Shown: in pieces, positions 58,391 to 64,000 of the stretch
How the letters are laid out: each line of letters opens with the position of its first letter
Numbering within the stretch: position 1 is the first letter of the stretch
Origin: Ramlibacter albus
GTDB taxonomy: Bacteria; Pseudomonadota; Gammaproteobacteria; Burkholderiales; Burkholderiaceae_C
DNA: 64,000 nt
NCBI RefSeq assembly: GCF_014297445.1
Contig: NZ_JACORU010000001.1
Coordinates: 1 to 64,000 of the forward strand
Direction of reading: 5' to 3'
The notes under the pieces: generated by a model
Seen by the model: the letters and a program-made list of their open reading frames with translations, nothing else
What the model was told of the DNA's origin: nothing
The model's database searches: none
Translations under genes and position numbers: made by a program

Positions 58391-59179
58391 TTAGCGGCCC
58401 TTCCACACCGGCTTGCGCCTTTCGGCGAATGCACGGGGGCCTTCCTGCGCATCCTCGCTCGCGTACGCCGCGCGATAGATGTTGTGCGCCAACGCGATGC
58501 CCGCCTCGCAGCCAGCGCTCATCGCGGTGAGGATCGATTCCTTCCCCGCCACCACCGACAGTGGGGCGTTGTCCCGGATCTGCTCGGCGAGTGCTTGCGC
58601 GCGCGCGCGGACTTCGTCAGGCGTGTCCTCCAAGTAATTGATGAATCGGAGATCGTGAAAGGTCTCGATCGGATAGAGCTCGCCCGTGAGAACCATTTCC
58701 ATCAGTAGCGGCTGGGGCAACATCCACAGCAGCGGGATCGCCCAGGGGCTGCCCCGCCCCGCGATGCGTGTTTCGGTGATTCCCACCTTCGTGCCCTTGA
58801 GCCCCACGCGCAGGTCGGAGTTGAGCGACAACATCATGCCGCCTGCGATGAGGTGCCCGGTCATGGCCGCGATGACCGGCTTGACGACGCGGCGCTGGCG
58901 GGCATGGAACGGGTCTTTCATCTTGCTCAGGATGTCCACGCCTTCCTCCTGCTTCACGCGCGAGGCCTCGCGCAGGTCCAGGCCTGCGCAGAAGGTGCCG
59001 CAGTCGGCGGAGGTCAGGATCGCGACTCGCACGGCCGGGTCCGCATCGACTTGGCTCCAGCAGTCGTGGAGCCGATTGGCGGCCGCGGGCGACAGCGCGT
59101 TGCGCACTTCGGGCCGGTCGATCTTCACCGTGGCAATGCCGTCACGCACTTCGTAGGTGACCGTGTCCGCGTCGTTCAT
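58391..59179 (-). CDS. enoyl-CoA hydratase/isomerase family protein, 262 aa
   Basis: Crotonase fold: IDRPEVRNALSPAAANR, LTSADCGTFCAGLDLREA, MTGHLIAGGMMLSLNSDLRV, GITETRIAGRGSPWAIPLLW with a Glu at the second catalytic position; the first is replaced (GGMMLSL). KRKPVWKGR-like end (RRKPVWKGR). A hydratase or isomerase role is plausible. Between the LiuC-like hydratase and the carbonic anhydrase. Confidence 0.9.
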   Translation of the reverse strand: MNDADTVTYEVRDGIATVKIDRPEVRNALSPAAANRLHDCWSQVDADPAVRVAILTSADCGTFCAGLDLREASRVKQEEGVDILSKMKDPFHARQRRVVKPVIAAMTGHLIAGGMMLSLNSDLRVGLKGTKVGITETRIAGRGSPWAIPLLWMLPQPLLMEMVLTGELYPIETFHDLRFINYLEDTPDEVRARAQALAEQIRDNAPLSVVAGKESILTAMSAGCEAGIALAHNIYRAAYASEDAQEGPRAFAERRKPVWKGR

Positions 59180-59210
59180 GCTGCGTCTCCTTCAGTTGTT
59201 GCCCACGCCG

Positions 59211-60005
59211 TCACGCCGCTGCGACTTTCCAGGCGGCAGGGCGCTTGCCTAGGAATGCCGCAATACCCTCCGCGGCCTCGGGCGTTTCCCATGCATCGGC
59301 CAACGCCTCGGCGGTATACGTCCGGCATTCCCGCGGCGGGCGTCCCGTGACATCGTTGAATAGTTTCTTGGTGGCGGCGATCGAGCTGACCGGCAGGGAC
59401 AGCACCAGGTCGATCTCCTCGGCCACTGCCGAATCCAGCTCGTCGGGGGTCGCCACCCGGTCCACCAGTCCGATGCGCTCCGCCTGCTCGGCGTCGATGA
59501 ACCGCGCGGTCAATCCGTACCTGCGGGCCCTGGCCAGTCCAAGCCGGCGCGCCACGTAGGGCCCGATGTTGGCGGGAACGAGCCCCAGCTTCGCCTCGGT
59601 GAGCGAAAAGCGCGCGGTGCTGGAAGCGACCACCACGTCGCAGATGCAGGTCAGGCCGAAGCCCCCGCCAGTCGCGGGTCCGTTGATGCGGCCGATCACC
59701 ACTTTGGGGAGATGATCGAACTCGTAGAAAAGGTCGGCAAGCGGGAGCGAATCGGCGATGCGCTGATCCCTGCCCTGCGACAGGACGGTCTGCATCCATT
59801 TCAAGTCGCCGCCGGCGCAAAAGCTCTTGCCTTCGCCGGTCAGGACCAGGGCACGAACCTGCGCATCGGCCGCGACTGCGGCCAGCGCGTGGCGAAGCTC
59901 GCGGGTCACCTCCAGGCTCAGCGCGTTCTGTATTTCGGGGCGCGCGAGCGTCAGGCGCGCCACGTGCGCGCTGTCGCGCGTGAGGCGGATGGTTTGATAG
60001 TTCAA
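59211..60005 (-). CDS. methylglutaconyl/isohexenylglutaconyl-CoA hydratase-like (LiuC/AtuE type), 264 aa
   Basis: Crotonase-fold hydratase: LARPEIQNALSLEVTREL, LTGEGKSFCAGGDLKWMQ, INGPATGGGFGLTCICDVVV, SLTEAKLGLVPANIGPYVARRLG. The GLVPANIGPYV block is the hallmark of methylglutaconyl-CoA hydratases (LiuC) and AtuE, which hydrate the product of methylcrotonyl- or geranyl-CoA carboxylase. It lies 28 bp downstream of a biotin carboxylase gene, as in liu/atu operons. The Glu in SLTEAKLG is the likely catalytic acid. Confidence 0.85.
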   Translation of the reverse strand: MNYQTIRLTRDSAHVARLTLARPEIQNALSLEVTRELRHALAAVAADAQVRALVLTGEGKSFCAGGDLKWMQTVLSQGRDQRIADSLPLADLFYEFDHLPKVVIGRINGPATGGGFGLTCICDVVVASSTARFSLTEAKLGLVPANIGPYVARRLGLARARRYGLTARFIDAEQAERIGLVDRVATPDELDSAVAEEIDLVLSLPVSSIAATKKLFNDVTGRPPRECRTYTAEALADAWETPEAAEGIAAFLGKRPAAWKVAAA

Positions 60006-60033
60006 GGTCTCTCCTGCGAAGTTTGTCTGTGTG

Positions 60034-62040
60034 TCATGCTGGCGAGGCGGTGGCGTCCGCGGACATCACGGCCACCACGCGGCCTCGCTCCACCGTGTCG
60101 CCGGCAACCACCGACAGGCTCGCCACCACGCTGTCGTGCTCGGCACAGATCCTCATTTCCATCTTCATGGACTCCATGGTCACCACGGCGTCACCCGCGC
60201 GGACACGCTGGCCCACGACGGCATGTGTCGCAAGGATGGTGCCCATCATTGGCGTGCGCAGCTCGCCGGAGCCCGCGCTGCCCGCCGCCGCGCGCGCCAG
60301 GTACGCGGACACCTGCAATTCATGGCTGGCACCGCCAGCCTGCAGGAAGAGGCTGGAATCCCGGCGCGAAGCGGCGAGCGTCCGGACCTCTCCGCCGCAC
60401 TCCCATTGCCACAGGCCGTTGCCGAGCGGCCGCAAGGCGATGCGGAATTGCGCATCACCGACGCGCACCGTCGTGAAGCCATCTGCCGCGGGAATGCCCA
60501 GGAAGACCTCGTGCCGCCGCGGGCCGTCCACCAGCAGCACGGCTGGCACAAGGGCGATCGGGTCACCCCCGGCGTGCATCTGCCAGCAGATGACGTCGGG
60601 GGCGGACCAGGCTCCCCAGTCGGGCGCGCGCGTGCGCTCGTCCAGCATCCACCACAGGCCGGCTGCTGCCACGAGCTCGAGCGGAACCGCAGACGATCCA
60701 GCGGGTTGCGCAAGCCACTCATCGATGCTGCGCGTGTGAAAGGTCGCGTCGCGGACCTCCGGCTGCGCCAGCAGGCGCCGCAGGAAGTCGGCGTTCGTCG
60801 TGACGCCAAGGACGCGGGTGGCTTCGAGCGCCGCGCTTGCGCAGTCGAGTGCTTCGCCCCGCCCGTCCGCATGGATGATCAGCTTCGCAAGCAAGGAGTC
60901 GTAGTGAGAAGTCACAACGGATCCCGCGCGCACCCCTGTTTCGACCCGGACCGCTCCCCCCGGCAACCACAGCTGCTCGATCGTCCCGGTCGCGGGCAGG
61001 AAGTCGTGTTCCGCGTCTTCGGCGCACAGTCTCGCTTCGATGGCATGGCCCCGAACTCGCACATCGTCCTGACGCACCGGCAGCCCTTCGCCGCTGCACA
61101 CGCGCAGCATCAGCTCCACGATGTCGAGGCCGGTCACCTCTTCGGTGACGGGATGCTCCACCTGCAAGCGGGGGTTGACCTCGAGGAACCAGTAGCTGTC
61201 CCCGGCAACGAGGAACTCCACCGTCCCGACACAGCGGTAGTCCATGCGGCGTGCGAGGCGCACGGCGTCCTCGAGCAGGCGATCGCGAAGCCCATCCGGC
61301 AGAGGAGCGGCAGGCGCCTCCTCGACCAGCTTCTGGTGGCGCCGCTGCAGCGTGCACTCACGCTCGAACAGATGGATCACCTCGCCGCGGCCGTCACCCG
61401 CGACCTGCACTTCGACGTGCCGCCCGCGCTCGACGTAGGGCTCGACGATCAGGGCGGCGTCGCCGAAGGCGCTTCGCGCTTCCCGCATGGCCGTGGCAAT
61501 CGAAGGGGCAAGTTCTCGCTCCTGCCGAACCACATGCATGCCCTTTCCGCCCCCGCCCGCCGCTGGCTTGAGCAAGACCGGCAGCCCCAGCTCCCGCGCG
61601 CGCAGCGCCACCTCCTCGGCCCGGTCGCTGGCTGCTTCCCCTCCTGCAAGGACCGGAATCGATGCCGCACGCGCTTCGGCCTTGGCCTGTCCCTTGTGGC
61701 CCAGGCGCCGAAGCGTGTCCGCGGCCGGACCGATGAATACGAGCCCCGCCGCTTCAACGGCCTCGGCAAACGCGGGGTTCTCCGCGAGAAACCCGTAGCC
61801 GGGGTGGATCGCTTGCGCGCCGGTGCGAAGCGCCGCCTCCACGACAGCGTCGATGCGAAGGTAGCTCTCGGCCGCGGTGGCTCCGCCGATTGCTATCGAA
61901 CGCTCCATCATCGCGGTGTGCAGCGAATCGCGGTCGGCACTCGAGTGCACGCCGATGGGCGTGACGCCCAGACGGCGGCAGGTGCGGGCGATCCGGCACG
62001 CGATCTCCCCACGGTTGGCGACGAGGACTTTGCGGAACAT
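60034..62040 (-). CDS. acyl-CoA carboxylase biotin carboxylase/BCCP (alpha) subunit, 668 aa
   Basis: Second MCC/GCC-type alpha subunit: KVLVANRGEIACRIART, HPGYGFLAENPAFAEAV, ATP-grasp loop KPAAGGGGKGM, EVNPRLQVEHPVTEEV, linker domain and a C-terminal biotinyl domain with ESMKMEM (biotin-Lys about residue 626). Clearly diverged from the subunit at 12165, so not a recent copy. No carboxyltransferase gene lies beside it here; the partner may lie beyond the right edge or be the subunit at 10534. ATG 62040 overlaps the preceding crotonase stop by one base. Confidence 0.93.
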   Translation of the reverse strand: MFRKVLVANRGEIACRIARTCRRLGVTPIGVHSSADRDSLHTAMMERSIAIGGATAAESYLRIDAVVEAALRTGAQAIHPGYGFLAENPAFAEAVEAAGLVFIGPAADTLRRLGHKGQAKAEARAASIPVLAGGEAASDRAEEVALRARELGLPVLLKPAAGGGGKGMHVVRQERELAPSIATAMREARSAFGDAALIVEPYVERGRHVEVQVAGDGRGEVIHLFERECTLQRRHQKLVEEAPAAPLPDGLRDRLLEDAVRLARRMDYRCVGTVEFLVAGDSYWFLEVNPRLQVEHPVTEEVTGLDIVELMLRVCSGEGLPVRQDDVRVRGHAIEARLCAEDAEHDFLPATGTIEQLWLPGGAVRVETGVRAGSVVTSHYDSLLAKLIIHADGRGEALDCASAALEATRVLGVTTNADFLRRLLAQPEVRDATFHTRSIDEWLAQPAGSSAVPLELVAAAGLWWMLDERTRAPDWGAWSAPDVICWQMHAGGDPIALVPAVLLVDGPRRHEVFLGIPAADGFTTVRVGDAQFRIALRPLGNGLWQWECGGEVRTLAASRRDSSLFLQAGGASHELQVSAYLARAAAGSAGSGELRTPMMGTILATHAVVGQRVRAGDAVVTMESMKMEMRICAEHDSVVASLSVVAGDTVERGRVVAVMSADATASPA

Positions 62041-62843
62041 CAGGTGCCGCTCCAGCGGGGGCGCCGCTTTTCGTTGAACGCGCGCACGCCCTCCTGGCGG
62101 TCCAGCGACGACACCAGGACGTTGTAGGCGGCGATGTCGAGCGTATAACCGGTATGGAAGTCGACCTCGCCCCCGCGCGTGGCCGCCACCTTGGCATAGT
62201 GCGCGGCCAGTGGCGCCGCGAGCGCCACCTCGCGTGCTTCGAGCAGCGCCGCGGCCAATGCATCGCCGGGCTCGGCGAGCGTGGTGACGATACCCCACAG
62301 CGCAGCTTCTTCAGCGGAAAAGCGCCGAGCCGTGAGTAGCAGTTGCTTGGCGCGACGGTGCCCGGCAGCACGCACCAGATTCTGGATGCCGCCGCCGCCC
62401 GGCATGATGCCTCGGCGCACCTCGGGAAGCGAGAACTGCGCCGACCGCGACGCGACGATCCAGTCGCACATCAGCGCCAGTTCGCAGCCGCCGCCGTGCG
62501 CGTGGCCTTCGACGGCCGCGATCACGGGCACCGGGAAATCCTTCACTGCAAGCAGAACTTCCTCTGCGAGCTGGTGCTGGCGCCGCCACTGGTGGTCGGT
62601 CATGCCGTGGCGCTGCTTGAGGTCGCCGCCTGCGCTGAATGCCCGATCGCCTGCTCCCGTGACGATCAGGACGCGCAGGCTGTCGTCGTATGCGAGCGCG
62701 TGGAGCGCCGCTCGTAGTTCGACGAACATTTGCGTATTCATCGCGTTCATCACCTCCGGGCGATCAAGGACGAGGCACCGGAGCCCATCCTCGGGCGAGG
62801 TGCCGGCGGCAGGTTCGACGCGAAGTGTTTCGTAGGGTCCCAT
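62040..62843 (-). CDS. enoyl-CoA hydratase/isomerase family protein, 267 aa
   Basis: Classical crotonase: [54 protein letters not shown] with the first Glu, SLPEVRRGIMPGGGGIQNLV with the second Glu. Both catalytic Glu positions of a true enoyl-CoA hydratase are kept, making this the best candidate for a standard hydratase in the window. ATG 62843 follows the ACAD gene by 10 bp. Its stop overlaps the biotin carboxylase start. Confidence 0.92.
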   Translation of the reverse strand: MGPYETLRVEPAAGTSPEDGLRCLVLDRPEVMNAMNTQMFVELRAALHALAYDDSLRVLIVTGAGDRAFSAGGDLKQRHGMTDHQWRRQHQLAEEVLLAVKDFPVPVIAAVEGHAHGGGCELALMCDWIVASRSAQFSLPEVRRGIMPGGGGIQNLVRAAGHRRAKQLLLTARRFSAEEAALWGIVTTLAEPGDALAAALLEAREVALAAPLAAHYAKVAATRGGEVDFHTGYTLDIAAYNVLVSSLDRQEGVRAFNEKRRPRWSGT

Positions 62844-62853
62844 CTTGCGGCAA

Positions 62854-64000
62854 TCAGTAGGAACGGGGCATGCCCAGCAGGTGTTCGGCGACCTGCGCGA
62901 GCACCAGGTTGTTGGAAATCGGCGCGGTGCGGAACAGGCGGCTTTCCTTCCACTTGCGCTCGATGTCGTATTCGCACGCCACGCCGTAGCCGCCGAACGT
63001 CGTCATCGCCGCCTCCGCGGCCTCCCACGCGGCTTCGCTGGCGAGGTACTTGACCATGGTGGCCTCACGGCCGCAGGGCTGCCCCGCGTCGAACAACGTC
63101 GCCGCCTTGTTGCGCATCAGCTCGGCGGCTTCGACGTTCATGTGTGCGCGCGCAATGGGAAACTGCACGCCCTGGTTGGAACCGATGGGCCGGTCGAAAA
63201 CGATGCGTTCGCGGCCGTAGGCAGCAGCCTTGCCGATGAACCAGTGGCCGTCGCCAATGGCTTCGCTCGCCACCAGCAGGCGTTCCGAATGCAGCGAGTC
63301 GAGCAAGTAGTGGAACCCTTTTCCTTCCTCGCCGATGCGGTCGTCGTCGGTCAGCTCGAGGTTGTCGATGAACACCTGAAAGGTGTGGTGGTTGATCATC
63401 GTGCGGATCGGCCGCGCGTCGAGGGCCTTGCCGGCCTTCGCGATATCGACCAGGAAGAGGCTGAGCCCTTCGGTCTTCTTCTTCTTCACCTCCTCGATCG
63501 GCGTGGTGCGCGCGATGAGCAGGTACATGTGCGAATGGCGGTACCGTGACGTCCAGATCTTCTGCCCGTTCACCACGTAGCCGCCTTCGACGCGGCGCGC
63601 GAAGGTCCTGATGGCCAGTGTGTTGGAGCCGGCGTCCGGCTCGGTCACTCCGAACGCCTGCAGCCGCAGGCTGCCGTCGGCTATGCGCGGCAGCGTGCGC
63701 CGCTTCTGCGCTTCGCTGCCGTGCCGCATGATCGACGCCATCGTGTACATCTGCGCGTGGCAGTGCACCGCGCTGGCGCCGTTCTGGTTGATCTCCTGGA
63801 GCACGAGACAGGCGTCCAGCAGGGGCAGGCCCGCGCCGCCGTATTCCTCCGGGATCAAGGCGGCCAGCCAGCCGGCCTCGGCCATCGCGTCGACGAATGC
63901 CTCGGGATACTCGCATTCCTGGGCGAGTTGGCGCCAATACTCCGGCCCGAATCTCCCGCACAGGTCGCGCACGGCCGAACGAATCTGCGCCTGGGTTTCC
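62854..64000 (-). CDS. acyl-CoA dehydrogenase, MPRSY-tail subfamily (5' end beyond the window)
   Basis: ACAD running off the right edge. The in-frame reading continues to the last base (ETQAQIRSAVRDLCGRFG and onward), so the GTG at 63972 is internal and only a few N-terminal residues are missing. Motifs: WLAALIPEEYGGAGLP, FGVTEPDAGSNTLAIRT, NGQKIWTSRYRHSHMY, FDRPIGSNQGVQFPIA, FGGYGVACEYDIERKW. The MCAD Glu site reads RTAPISNN; the Glu of LHSERLLVASE is the candidate base. It ends LGMPRSY. It resembles the ACAD at 6824 most closely. Confidence 0.93.
   Translation of the reverse strand, partial: ETQAQIRSAVRDLCGRFGPEYWRQLAQECEYPEAFVDAMAEAGWLAALIPEEYGGAGLPLLDACLVLQEINQNGASAVHCHAQMYTMASIMRHGSEAQKRRTLPRIADGSLRLQAFGVTEPDAGSNTLAIRTFARRVEGGYVVNGQKIWTSRYRHSHMYLLIARTTPIEEVKKKKTEGLSLFLVDIAKAGKALDARPIRTMINHHTFQVFIDNLELTDDDRIGEEGKGFHYLLDSLHSERLLVASEAIGDGHWFIGKAAAYGRERIVFDRPIGSNQGVQFPIARAHMNVEAAELMRNKAATLFDAGQPCGREATMVKYLASEAAWEAAEAAMTTFGGYGVACEYDIERKWKESRLFRTAPISNNLVLAQVAEHLLGMPRSY

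Noticed and set aside
1..64000. Searches by eye for tRNA genes, CRISPR repeats, insertion sequences, integrases and attachment sites
   Set aside because: Nothing convincing was seen. No transposase or integrase protein and no repeated spacer structure was found.

Overview
The window is high-GC, densely packed bacterial DNA that reads like a betaproteobacterial (Burkholderiales/Comamonadaceae-like) catabolic island. This placement rests on gene style only: ATGA overlaps, AtuA/BadH/BadI-type enzymes, Liv-type ABC genes with an embedded acyl-CoA ligase, and MmgE/PrpD-CaiB cassettes. No rRNA, tRNA, CRISPR array or intact mobile element was seen. About 57 genes are supported, and nearly all belong to CoA-thioester catabolism: twelve acyl-CoA dehydrogenase-family genes, six crotonase-fold genes, three SDRs, three adenylate-forming ligases, a CaiB-type CoA-transferase, two biotin carboxylase subunits, one carboxyltransferase, ETF alpha/beta, two MmgE/PrpD proteins and a branched-chain-type ABC importer.

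Layout. 1-2564 is a left flank with a hypothetical gene, a Sel1-like gene and decayed fragments, including a C-terminal piece of a CaiB-type CoA-transferase. 10441-2565 (minus) is TetR-etfB-etfA-ACAD-CaiB-PrpD-HpcH/HpaI lyase-citryl-CoA-lyase-like. 10534-24377 (plus) is carboxyltransferase-biotin carboxylase-ACAD-ACAD-like-MoxR ATPase-VWA protein-hotdog thioesterase-AtuA-like protein-ACAD-hydrolase-ACAD. 28089-24414 (minus) is thiolase-like-DUF35-ACAD-TauD (the last cut by a stop codon), divergent from an SDR (28147). 32101-28994 (minus) is transglutaminase-like-hydrolase-ligase. 32249-40880 (plus) is dienoyl-CoA-reductase-like-ACAD x3-SDR-crotonase-ACAD. 42897-40919 (minus) is binding protein-crotonase. 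43053-45618 (plus) is PrpD-ACAD. 46015-45623 (minus) is a small STAS-like protein. 46151-54360 (plus) is BadH-BadI-LivF-LivG-ligase-LivH-LivM-binding protein. 55590-54369 (minus) is nitroreductase-flavodoxin, divergent from a ligase (55671). 64000-57729 (minus) is ACAD-crotonase-biotin carboxylase-methylglutaconyl-CoA-hydratase-like-crotonase-carbonic anhydrase.

How it fits together (inference). An ABC importer brings in a carboxylic acid, ligases or the CoA-transferase activate it, and ACADs pass electrons to ETF. A geranyl/methylcrotonyl-CoA-carboxylase-like system plus an AtuA-like protein deals with a beta-methyl branch, as in acyclic terpene utilization. BadH/BadI homologues oxidise and hydrolytically open a cyclohexane ring. 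The combination suggests a branched and/or alicyclic isoprenoid-like acid as substrate. The carbonic anhydrase could supply bicarbonate to the carboxylases.

The most interesting signal is regulatory. Five of the six divergent promoter regions contain a similar 14-bp inverted repeat (CTAAC-AAGC-GTTAG type, 5-4-5). One of them lies next to the only recognisable transcriptional regulator gene in the window, a TetR repressor, so the whole 54-kb set may be one regulon.
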